Part shown: in pieces, positions 36,330-44,315 of the stretch
Layout of the letters: each line of letters starts with the position of its first letter
How positions within the stretch are numbered: the first letter of the stretch is position 1
From: Sphaerobacter thermophilus DSM 20745
GTDB taxonomy: Bacteria; Chloroflexota; Chloroflexia; Thermomicrobiales; Thermomicrobiaceae
NCBI RefSeq assembly: GCF_000024985.1
Contig: NC_013523.1
Span: forward strand, 2,046,001-2,110,000
DNA length: 64,000 bases
Direction of reading: 5' to 3'
The notes under the pieces: model-generated
What the model was told of the DNA's origin: nothing
Seen by the model: the letters and a program-made list of their open reading frames with translations, nothing else
Databases searched by the model: none
Translations under genes and position numbers: made by a program

Positions 36330-36914
36330 TCATCCCTCCGTCGCTTCGCCGTCTGCCGCTCCCGGCGGCGTGACAACTTCGTAGATCGAGAAGCAGCTAT
36401 CGCCGTGGCAGCGCCGCCGGATCTGCCGCAACGGGCCGATCTCCTCCGGCAACTCTAGCCGCGGCCAGTGGCCGAGTGCCAGTATGGTCCCCTCAGCCAC
36501 CGCACCCGACTCCGCCACCCGCTGCATCGTCTGGAGAATGTGCGGGTCGGCGTACGGCGGATCCATCACCACCAGATCGTACGGCTCCAGGGGCCGAGAC
36601 AGGAAGGACTGCACGGTCGTCTGATGCACCGCGGCACGATCGGTGAAACGGGTGCTCGCCAGGTTATCACGGATGACGGCACACGCCGCCGGGTTCTGCT
36701 CGACAAAGTCGCACCACTCGGCGCCGCGCGACAGCGCCTCGATGCCGATCCCGCCGCTCCCGGCGTACAGGTCGAGCACCCGTCGCGGCCGCACCCCCAG
36801 CGTGTGCAGCACCATAAAAAGCGCCTCGCGCACGCGCTGCGACATCGGGCGGGTCCGGCGAGTGCGCGGCACCTTGAGCTGGTGCCCCTTCATCGTGCCG
36901 GCGATCACCCGCAT
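36330..36914 (-). CDS. rsmD: 16S rRNA (guanine966-N2)-methyltransferase
   Basis: 194 residues. MRVIAGTMKGHQLKVP start, VLDLYAGSGGIGIEALSRGA (SAM site) and catalytic DPPYADP. The rsmD-coaD pair is widely conserved. It lies 31 bp behind pheA and runs directly into coaD. Confidence 0.96.
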   Translation of the reverse strand: MRVIAGTMKGHQLKVPRTRRTRPMSQRVREALFMVLHTLGVRPRRVLDLYAGSGGIGIEALSRGAEWCDFVEQNPAACAVIRDNLASTRFTDRAAVHQTTVQSFLSRPLEPYDLVVMDPPYADPHILQTMQRVAESGAVAEGTILALGHWPRLELPEEIGPLRQIRRRCHGDSCFSIYEVVTPPGAADGEATEG

Positions 36915-36945
36915 CGCATCCCTCCCGGCCGTGGCCCGCGCCCGG

Positions 36946-37806
36946 CTACGCGCCGGCTCGCGACTTCGTGGGCGCCGGCACCGGACTGGCCGGATAGGAC
37001 CCGAAGACCTTCAACTCGGCGACAACCTCCGCCATCTGATCCAGCGCGGCGCGGATCGGCGGATCCTCGCGGTGCCCCTCGATATCCACCAGGAAATAGT
37101 AGTCGCCCAGCTTGGATTTCTTCGGACGGCTCTCCACCTTGGTCATCTGGATCTGCGCGGCCGCCAGGACGCCCAGCACCTCATAGAGCGCCCCCGGCAC
37201 ATTGGCCTTCACGCTGAAGCAGAGCGAGGTCTTGTCCTGCCCGGTCGGCGGCGCGTCCGCTTCCGCCAGCACGACGAACCGCGTAACGTTGTTGTCGAAG
37301 TCCTGAATATCGGCCGCGAGGATCTCGGCGCCGTACAGCTCGGCCGCCCGACGGGTTCCGATCGCCACCTGCGACCGGTCGCCCGCTTCCATTACCCCGG
37401 CGACGGCCGCCGCCGTGCTCAGCGCCGCCACCTGCCCGGCGCCCGGCAGCGCACGCTCGAGAAACCGCCGGCACTGCCCGAGCGCCTGCGGGTGCGACGT
37501 CACCGTACGCACCTCAGCGAGCGTCGTGCCCGGCACCCCGACCAAGAAGTGCCGAACCGGCAGCACCAGCTCACCGCAGAGCTTCAGATCCGTCTCATGG
37601 ATCAGCAGGTCAACCGTGCCGCTGACCGAGCCCTCCAGTGAGTTCTCGATGGGGAGCATTGCCTGCTCGGCCAGCCCCGCCTCGACCGCGTTCACCAGCG
37701 CCGGAAACGAGGAGAAGGGGACAACCTCCGCCCCGCGCGGCGTGGCCCAGGCCAGCGCCGCCTCCTCGCTGAAGGTCCCCTCCGGCCCGAGGTACGCGAT
37801 GCGCAT
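36946..37806 (-). CDS. pheA: Prephenate dehydratase with C-terminal ACT domain
   Basis: 286 residues. MRIAYLGPEGTFSEEAAL, MLPIENSLEGSVSGTVDLL, TSHPQALGQC and ATRFVVL-like TRFVVLAEAD form the dehydratase; the C-terminal ~90 residues (TSLCFSVKANVPGALYEVLG...KVESRPKK) are the phenylalanine-sensing ACT domain. Converts prephenate to phenylpyruvate. Start ATG 37806 has AAGGGA 6 nt upstream; longer frames start upstream of the promoter and are excluded. Confidence 0.96.
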   Translation of the reverse strand: MRIAYLGPEGTFSEEAALAWATPRGAEVVPFSSFPALVNAVEAGLAEQAMLPIENSLEGSVSGTVDLLIHETDLKLCGELVLPVRHFLVGVPGTTLAEVRTVTSHPQALGQCRRFLERALPGAGQVAALSTAAAVAGVMEAGDRSQVAIGTRRAAELYGAEILAADIQDFDNNVTRFVVLAEADAPPTGQDKTSLCFSVKANVPGALYEVLGVLAAAQIQMTKVESRPKKSKLGDYYFLVDIEGHREDPPIRAALDQMAEVVAELKVFGSYPASPVPAPTKSRAGA

Positions 37807-37842
37807 ACCGATTCCCTTCGCCGAACCGCCGTCGCCCGCCAG

Positions 37843-37872
37843 AGTATAGGCGCCCCTCCACAACCCGGTCAA
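37843..37872 (-). promoter_or_regulatory. pheA promoter
   Basis: Minus strand TTGACC (37872-37867), 18-bp spacer, TATACT (37848-37843). Transcription near 37836 gives a ~30-nt leader to pheA and probably serves pheA-rsmD-coaD. Confidence 0.7.
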
Positions 37873-37926
37873 CGCGGGGGGTGGCGGCACAACGGGACGG
37901 ATCAGGTTATCATCGGCAGCTCGCGT

Positions 37927-40900
37927 TCAGTTGGGCTGGAACCCCTGTGCTCTTGCTCTAACAAGTGCGCTCGGGTCCTCCGAGAGAACGGCCCGCAGGT
38001 GGTCGTGGAGTTTGGGATCGAGCTGAGCCAGACGTGGAAGACTATCGGCGATGACGAGCCGGGTCCGACGGTCCGAATCGCGCACGAACCACTCTCCCAA
38101 GTCCGGGGCAGAAGTCGGTTCTTCCAACCACAAGCGCGCCGCAAGACTCCGAACCCAGGGCGAGGTGTGCGTACTCAATAGATACAGGTCGACACTAGGG
38201 CGCATCGACCGCTCCAGAGCCAGCAGGGCACTTCCAGCAGCGGCGATTGCCTTCTCATCGCCGGTATGGAACGTTTCGTAAACCACTCTACGAAGCTGCT
38301 GCGCCTGATCAGCCGAGACCGCTAGTTGTCCAGCGGTTTCAATCGCCGTACGCCAGAGACTCCCTACACCGAAATCAAGTCGGACTCGACTGAGCGGATG
38401 CAACATGGCGCGCAATGTGACATCGGCGAGACTCACGGGCGTGTCGGGGTTAGCTAACCGAAACGCAGACTCAAACAACTCTCCGCGCACTTGGGAGGAC
38501 AGCGTGTTAGCGAGTACAGAAACTCCATTCAACGCTGAGTTCCGGAAGAATTCAGGCGAACCGACATCCTCGACAAGAGCCATGAGATGCCGAGCGACTT
38601 CCTCGCGGGTTTGTATTGGTAGCAGGCGGACGAACACCGCGGCGTCTTCAAACCCCAGGGTTAGGGACCAGGACTTGCGGGCCTGTCCCGGCTGATAAGA
38701 CATTATCCGCTTAGCAAGTGAGTTTGCTTCCTCCGCTGCTCTTTCGTGATGTATCTCAGCGAGTGCCAACACTTCGAGCGCCACGCGGTTCCCGCCATCG
38801 GCTTCGCTCATCAGAGCTTGCCGGATGTGCTCGTCGAGATCGACCGCGACGACCAAATAGTCACGGAGTCGCCAAGCGAGGTCTTCGTGATTCAAACTCC
38901 GAGCGATCAATGTACGAGCGAGATGCCGCAGCGATGGTCGTGTGTAATGGAACCGCCCCAACAGAGTTCCGACATAATTACCTATTAGACGATCGTGGCC
39001 TGGCTCTCTCGAAAGCAGCGACTCTATACGGTACAACACAGCCTCACAGGCGTCGCTCGACAATTGGTACGCTACACCGGCGAGGGCGGCCCATGCCGCT
39101 CGCACGACCTTCCGTCCCATAGGAGATTGATCCGCGCCGTCCGTGAGTTCGACAAGACGTGACTCGATACGATGGACCCAATCGGGAGGCAGTACATCGC
39201 CTTGTTCAGCGATCTCCGCTAGAGCTGTAACTTGCACCCAGGGTGTTTCTCGCCACAGGTCGGCTGAAACGTCCACGGGCTTGCCACAGCGACGTACGGT
39301 CTCCGTCACCTTCTCGGTACACCCTGCACGAATATAGTTCGCCACCGCCGCAGCGAACTCACCGGCTTCAACATAGAGGTCACCGATTAGCTCGCGAGCC
39401 TCAAGCTCTGTGCTCAAGTGTCCGGACAGTCGGCTTTCCCATAGATATCGACGCAGGCTCTGATGTGCATCAGGCAACCGCCCGGCATGAAGGGCCCGCA
39501 GAGCAGCGGCTCGGGAGTCACGGTTCCTTGTTAACCGAGTCACCTTGTCAGGAATCGCACGGGCCAGCGTATGGACCTCACCTGCCCCCGTAAAGTCGGT
39601 TCCGTACGTGAACTGGAGCTTCGAAATTGCATACAGCGATTGGGCTACATCTCCGTACAGGTCAGTCTGCGTCAGCTTCTCGATCGCTCGCCGGTACTCG
39701 TCAATCGCTTCGCTCCATTGCGCAGCCAAACCGAGCTCTCGGCCGTATCGGGCAAAGACCAGACCAGCATCCTTGGGCCCGAGACGCGCTGACGATGCCT
39801 CACGCAAGAGCTCTGTCCAGTCACCTCCGAACTCGGCCAGTGCCAGGCGCAACCTCACCACGACCGCTTCGTCGGACCTTGCCCCAAATCGTTCAAGCAC
39901 CTCTTTGCAGACAGCGGTTACCTCTTCGTGGTCCAGCTCATCAACCAGTGTCGCTTCCGCCAACCACAGTGCCGCATCTGGTGCCCAGGGATCGTCTTCT
40001 CCCAAAAGGCTGGTTACGGCGTCTCGCAGCAACTTGATCCCGGCCTCCGGGTTCTCGAACCAGGTATCCAGTCCTTTGAGGGCCACGAACCGCGCTGCCA
40101 GCGCGGGACGGACCTTGTCCCGATGATCCTCGAGCCTCTGCGAACACGTTGGCGCAACTAACAGCGCTCCTGTGTGGACCTCGTCCTTCAGTAGGGCTAA
40201 CCATGTGAGGTATGCGGCCTCGATCTCACCGCTAACCAGGAGAGCATCCCCTTGGCGCTGTCGGATTAGTCGAGCAGGCAGACCCCAACCGCGGTGTTCG
40301 AGCTCCTCAGCCACCCGTCCATAGATCTGGGCGGCGGCTGCGCGATCAGACAAGCTATCGGCCCTTTTGAGATCCCCGGCAAGGCCCAGGGCCGCCACGG
40401 GGCCTCGAAGGAGCATGTCTGCGGTTATCTTGCGTGGGGAATCTGGGTCTTGCCGAAACGTCTCCGGCGAACCCACAACGCAGAAATGATCTCGCCAAGG
40501 CTTCCCGAAGAAATCATCAACGATGTCGGGCTGATTCTTTAGCAGCGTGGAAAGGCGTTCTTGATCGTAAAGCACTATCTCTAGGTCTGAGTACCTGTTC
40601 CTCAGCTCAGACAACGCCTCTTGCACTTCGGTCGAGCTCCCGGACGCAGCAACGCACAGGACAAACCTCCTTGGGGAAAATGGACGCTTCCCTTCAGCGA
40701 AATCGATAACTGCGCTCTTCAAGGCTCGATCTGTGAGCTTGCCAATGTTCCGAACCTGATACACGACAGATGTGCCGTTTGCAGTAGTGCCCCACAGGTC
40801 GATTCCGTGTTGACTCTGGCCGCTTGTACCATACAGCCGGGGATCTCTGATCCTATCAACGCGCTCGGCAACCCTGAGGCATAGACGCTCAAAGTTCTTC

Positions 40901-41004
40901 CACGTTAGCTGGTCGAACGGGAGGAGCTGTGCTCGTGTCGACACCGGTGGCGGCGGTGTAGGGTCGGGTTGTTCAAAGAGATATGGAGGCAGCGAGTCGT
41001 TCAC
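37927..41004 (-). CDS. Restriction-endonuclease-like domain fused to long TPR/HEAT alpha-solenoid
   Basis: 1025 residues, one gene. A Pro-rich N-terminus is followed by a nuclease-like domain (~27-170): LPFDQLTWKNFERLCLRVA (Glu39), GTSGQSQHGIDLWG (Asp69), VVYQVRN (Gln83, Arg85 where relatives usually have Lys), and IVDDFFGKPW. This layout resembles the Mrr/PD-(D/E)xK-like domain heading many large defence proteins. Residues ~180-560 read as TPR-like helices; ~570-1025 as HEAT-like repeats. No P-loop, transmembrane helix or signal peptide. GTG 41004 has GGAGG 8 nt upstream; the GTG at 41013 overlaps it. Base composition is clearly lower in GC than neighbours (32 of 60 G/C in 38461-38520 versus 45 of 60 in 41941-42000), suggesting transfer. 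A nuclease effector with a solenoid sensor is inferred. Confidence 0.75.
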   Translation of the reverse strand: MNDSLPPYLFEQPDPTPPPPVSTRAQLLPFDQLTWKNFERLCLRVAERVDRIRDPRLYGTSGQSQHGIDLWGTTANGTSVVYQVRNIGKLTDRALKSAVIDFAEGKRPFSPRRFVLCVAASGSSTEVQEALSELRNRYSDLEIVLYDQERLSTLLKNQPDIVDDFFGKPWRDHFCVVGSPETFRQDPDSPRKITADMLLRGPVAALGLAGDLKRADSLSDRAAAAQIYGRVAEELEHRGWGLPARLIRQRQGDALLVSGEIEAAYLTWLALLKDEVHTGALLVAPTCSQRLEDHRDKVRPALAARFVALKGLDTWFENPEAGIKLLRDAVTSLLGEDDPWAPDAALWLAEATLVDELDHEEVTAVCKEVLERFGARSDEAVVVRLRLALAEFGGDWTELLREASSARLGPKDAGLVFARYGRELGLAAQWSEAIDEYRRAIEKLTQTDLYGDVAQSLYAISKLQFTYGTDFTGAGEVHTLARAIPDKVTRLTRNRDSRAAALRALHAGRLPDAHQSLRRYLWESRLSGHLSTELEARELIGDLYVEAGEFAAAVANYIRAGCTEKVTETVRRCGKPVDVSADLWRETPWVQVTALAEIAEQGDVLPPDWVHRIESRLVELTDGADQSPMGRKVVRAAWAALAGVAYQLSSDACEAVLYRIESLLSREPGHDRLIGNYVGTLLGRFHYTRPSLRHLARTLIARSLNHEDLAWRLRDYLVVAVDLDEHIRQALMSEADGGNRVALEVLALAEIHHERAAEEANSLAKRIMSYQPGQARKSWSLTLGFEDAAVFVRLLPIQTREEVARHLMALVEDVGSPEFFRNSALNGVSVLANTLSSQVRGELFESAFRLANPDTPVSLADVTLRAMLHPLSRVRLDFGVGSLWRTAIETAGQLAVSADQAQQLRRVVYETFHTGDEKAIAAAGSALLALERSMRPSVDLYLLSTHTSPWVRSLAARLWLEEPTSAPDLGEWFVRDSDRRTRLVIADSLPRLAQLDPKLHDHLRAVLSEDPSALVRARAQGFQPN

Positions 41005-41419
41005 TGAATCCACCTCCTGATACGGCCGTCATATGGGCGACATGCCTGTACGACTAAGAAGCACAATAGGCAGCCGACCTTTTCCAACCATGTTACGCTG
41101 TACGGTCAAGCTTACTATGGACGATTCCGGCGACGTAGGGACAAGCGAAAACCTACGAGAAACCCCGTTTTCGACGGGCAATCGCCCGTACCTGTGAGCA
41201 GAAAAGCGGATCGATATTCCGGGCCGCTACGTTTGGGCGTCTCATCACCGGCATCCTCTGCCCAACTTTACCCCGCCACACCCACTCGACGGCGCGGTCC
41301 GATTGGAGTCATACTGGCCGCACGCCTTGCAGCCAATGCGGGGCACTGGTGAGCCGCGGTGCGGTGGCACTGCGCTCCACGCCTAACACCGCGGGAAGCG
41401 CTCCCGTCTGGAGGTGCGG
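41005..41419. other. Low-GC intergenic region upstream of the endonuclease-like gene
   Basis: 415 bp, lower in GC than the flanks up to about 41250. It contains the promoters of two divergent genes; on the minus strand a TTGACC at 41110-41105 has no clear -10 partner. No gene, attachment site or direct repeat flanking the island was recognised. Confidence 0.5.
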
Positions 41420-42646
41420 ATGATCCCACGAGGAAAGCCGGATATCGGCTGGGCGGATCTGGCCGTCGCGGCGGCGCGGTGCCTGCGGCCGGGCGACCGC
41501 GCTGCGGCACAGCGGCGGGTCGAGGCGGCGTGGTCGCCGGAAGGTGAGGCACTGGCCTGCCTGTCGGTGCGCAGCGGGTTCGACCTGCTCCTCCAGGCGC
41601 TGGCGCTCCCGGCCGGGAGCGAGATCCTGGTGTCGGCCATCACGATCCGGGACATGACCCGGATCATCGAGCACCACGGTCTGGTGCCGGTGCCGGTAGA
41701 TCTCGATATGGCGACGCTCTCGGTTCCGGTCGCGAACCTGGAGCGGGCGTGGACGCCGCGGACGCGTGCGATCCTGGTGGCCCACCTGTTCGGGAGCCGG
41801 ATGCCGCTGGACGACATCGCCCGCTTCGCCCGGGAGCGCGGGCTGCTCCTGATCGAGGACTGCGCCCAGGCGTTCACCGGGCCGGACTACCGGGGGCACC
41901 CCGCGAGCGACGTCTGCCTCTTCAGCTTCGGCCCGATCAAGACGGCGACGGCGCTGGGCGGCGGGATCGTGACGGTGCGCGACGGGATGATTCGGGAGCG
42001 GATGCGCGCGATCCAGGCGGGGTACCCGGTGCAGAGCCGCCGGCGCTACCTGAAGCGGGTGCTCACCTTCGGCGTCTTCAAGCTGCTGGCCGCGCCGACC
42101 CCGTACCGGGCCTTCACCGCCGCGTGCCGCGCGCTGGGGCGGGAGCACGACGCTGTGATCAGCGGCGCCCTGCGCGGGTTCCCGGGCGCGGGGCTGATGG
42201 CCAAGATCCGGCAGCAGCCGTCCGCCCCGCTCCTGGCCCTGCTCGCCCGGCGGGTGACGCGGTTCGACCCGCGCCGGGTCGCGCGGCGGACGCAGGTGGC
42301 CCGCACGGCGATTGCCCTCATGCCCGGCGTGGACCGACCCGGCACCCGCGCCGCTGAGCACAGCTACTGGGTCTTCCCGATCCAGGCCGCGGACCCGGAC
42401 GGTCTGGTGCGGCGACTCTGGCGCCACGGCTTCGACGCGACGCGCGGTGCCTCCAGCATGTCGGTCGTGGACCGGCCTCCGGATCGACCGGAGCTGGAGC
42501 CGCGGGAGGCACGGCGGGTCATGGACCAGGTGCTCTACCTCCCGGTGTACCCCGGCATCGCGGACCACGACCTCGCCCGGCTTGCACGCGCGGCTGCGGC
42601 GCCGCGCCCGGCGGAGGCCGCTCCGGTCGCCCACGAGACCGGCTAG
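41420..42646 (+). CDS. DegT/DnrJ/EryC1/StrS-family PLP aminotransferase
   Basis: 408 residues. LSVRSGFDLLLQAL (phosphate region), LIEDCAQAF (PLP-binding Asp) and FGPIKTATALGGGIV (PLP-binding Lys), then EHSYWVFPIQA. Family members aminate keto sugars in nucleotide-sugar or glycan synthesis; the fairly basic middle and absence of sugar genes nearby leave the substrate open. ATG 41420 with GGAGG 5 nt upstream was chosen over the GTG at 41414 that overlaps the ribosome site. Apparently monocistronic. Confidence 0.85.
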   Translation: MIPRGKPDIGWADLAVAAARCLRPGDRAAAQRRVEAAWSPEGEALACLSVRSGFDLLLQALALPAGSEILVSAITIRDMTRIIEHHGLVPVPVDLDMATLSVPVANLERAWTPRTRAILVAHLFGSRMPLDDIARFARERGLLLIEDCAQAFTGPDYRGHPASDVCLFSFGPIKTATALGGGIVTVRDGMIRERMRAIQAGYPVQSRRRYLKRVLTFGVFKLLAAPTPYRAFTAACRALGREHDAVISGALRGFPGAGLMAKIRQQPSAPLLALLARRVTRFDPRRVARRTQVARTAIALMPGVDRPGTRAAEHSYWVFPIQAADPDGLVRRLWRHGFDATRGASSMSVVDRPPDRPELEPREARRVMDQVLYLPVYPGIADHDLARLARAAAAPRPAEAAPVAHETG

Positions 42647-42739
42647 GCGCAACTACCCCGCCGCAGGGTCTTCGTCTCAATGAAGGCGGCGCACACAGCA
42701 TCCACCACGCCATACAGAAGCCGTTGCCGACGTTTTTTC

Positions 42740-42768
42740 TGTCATCCTTCGCTGCGCTCAGGATGACA
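42740..42768. repeat. Hairpin copy 3 of the TGTCATCCTGAGCG repeat family
   Basis: TGTCATCCT (42740-42748) and AGGATGACA (42760-42768) are perfect arms around TCGCTGCGCTC. Read on the minus strand it is TGTCATCCTGAGCGCAGCGAAGGAT, matching the other copies. Lies in the 267-bp gap between convergent genes and could terminate both. Confidence 0.65.
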
Positions 42769-42913
42769 TCATCGCGGGAGCGGGGTGCGGGCGGATATGC
42801 CACGGTAATTCGTCGACGTTCATAGATGACACGAGCGCGGGAACGGACGGCCGGCGGGTCATTGGTCTTGTTCCTCAAGGACAACCGCCACCGGCCGCCA
42901 CACCGCGACAACG

Positions 42914-43864
42914 TCACTTACTCAACGGGAGCCGCACGGCGTTGCGCGCGAAGAAGAGAAGGTTGGCCGGGCGCTCCGCCAGCCGGCGCATCAGGTACGG
43001 GTACCAGCCGGTTCCGTGATTCGTGGAGATGAGCACCGTGTAGCCACGCCGGAGGAGCTGGAGCTGCAGGTCCGTCGCGATGCCATAGAGCATCTGGAAC
43101 TCGAAGCGGTCCCGGGGGATCTTGTTGGCGATCGCGAAGTCGATGATGTGCTCGATGATCCTTCGGTCGTGCGTGGCGATCGCCGTGTAGCCGTCGGCGG
43201 TGAGCGCGCGTTCGGCCAGCCGGATGTAGGCGCGATCGACGTCGGCCTTGCTCGGGTAGGCGATGTCGGGCGGCTCGAGATAGGCGCCCTTGACGATCCG
43301 GATGTTGGGCGCGTAGGGGAGCAGCGACTCGAGGTCCACCTCGCTGCGATAGAGATAGGCCTGGAGGACGACCCCGGTGTTGTCCAGGCCCGCCTCGCGT
43401 AGGTCCCGGTAGATCCCAAGCGTGCCGTCGACCCACGGCGAGTCTTCCATGTCCATGCGGACGAAGGTGCCGACCTTCGCGCCGTGCTCGACGACCCGGC
43501 GGATGTTACGGTAGCCGACTTCCCGGCTCACGCTCAGGCCCAGGTGGGTCGGCTTGAGCGCGATGTTGGTGCGCAACCCCTCGGCCTTGAGACGATCGAT
43601 CACCCGGATGTACTCGTCGGCGACCGCGTCGGCAGTCGCCTCGTCGAAAACGTGCTCGCCGAAGATGGTGGTGTTGGTCTTGAAGCCCATGTCTTCGAGG
43701 CGACGCAGCGCCTGGATCGCTTGGTCCAGGCTCTCACCGGCGACGAAGCGCGCCGCGCCGAGCTGCATGCCGTAGCGCTCAACCGTGCGCCGCACCACCG
43801 GGTTCGTCGTCGCGTGGAGGATACCGTTCCGGAAGACCCGGTTCACTGCGTCCGACAGGCCCAT
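42914..43864 (-). CDS. Proline dehydrogenase (monofunctional)
   Basis: 316 residues, the size of PRODH from Thermus/Deinococcus/Chloroflexota. ALKPTHLGLSV, FVRMDMEDSPWVDGTL, VVLQAYLYRSEVD, RIVKGAYLEPPDIAYP and FEFQMLYGIA are characteristic; the beta/alpha barrel binds FAD. Oxidises proline to pyrroline-5-carboxylate. The partner P5C dehydrogenase is not in the window. ATG 43864 precedes a short N-terminal helix. Start context is acceptable (GAGGTGATGGCGAGCC). Confidence 0.93.
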   Translation of the reverse strand: MGLSDAVNRVFRNGILHATTNPVVRRTVERYGMQLGAARFVAGESLDQAIQALRRLEDMGFKTNTTIFGEHVFDEATADAVADEYIRVIDRLKAEGLRTNIALKPTHLGLSVSREVGYRNIRRVVEHGAKVGTFVRMDMEDSPWVDGTLGIYRDLREAGLDNTGVVLQAYLYRSEVDLESLLPYAPNIRIVKGAYLEPPDIAYPSKADVDRAYIRLAERALTADGYTAIATHDRRIIEHIIDFAIANKIPRDRFEFQMLYGIATDLQLQLLRRGYTVLISTNHGTGWYPYLMRRLAERPANLLFFARNAVRLPLSK

Positions 43865-44315
43865 GGCTCGCCATCACCTCCGCATGTCCAGCCGCGGCCG
43901 CACCCTGGCCCCGGCGCACGAAGAGTCCCCGTCTCGCCCGACCTCACCCGCATTGTAGCGGCATCCAACCCGAACGCCGCGGCAGCCCGGCGCCCCTGAT
44001 GCCCCTTGTAGCTGCCCCACGCCTGCAGCGAGGCACGCCGAGTCCGGTCCGGTAGACCGCCCTTCACAACACCCGCTCAGGCGCATGCCACTATTACACA
44101 GCCGCTGTTGACACCGTTGCGACTGTCTGATAGTAGTGTGATGAATAGCACCACCGGTGTGATTATCGACGTACTGCAAGCGTTCTCCTGAGCCGAACCC
44201 GACGGCAGACCCGCTCTTCGGGACTTGCCTGGAGTGGCACTACCCGATCCCACACATGGACGTCTCCACCCCTCGCGGGCGTGTGGTTGGCCATGTTTGA
44301 TGCAGAGGAGGAGTC
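43865..44315. other. Divergent intergenic region
   Basis: 451 bp. It contains the promoter of the second ABC cassette (44108-44136) and, on the minus strand, a TACAAT at 43957-43952 that may be the proline dehydrogenase -10. No gene recognised. Confidence 0.5.
44108..44136 (+). promoter_or_regulatory. Promoter of the second peptide ABC cassette
   Basis: TTGACA (44108-44113), 17-bp spacer, TAGTAG (44131-44136) with extended TGA. Confidence 0.55.

Noticed and set aside
37807-37890. Longer pheA start
   Set aside because: It lies upstream of the -10 hexamer (37848-37843) and lacks a ribosome site; family alignment begins at MRIAYLGPEG.
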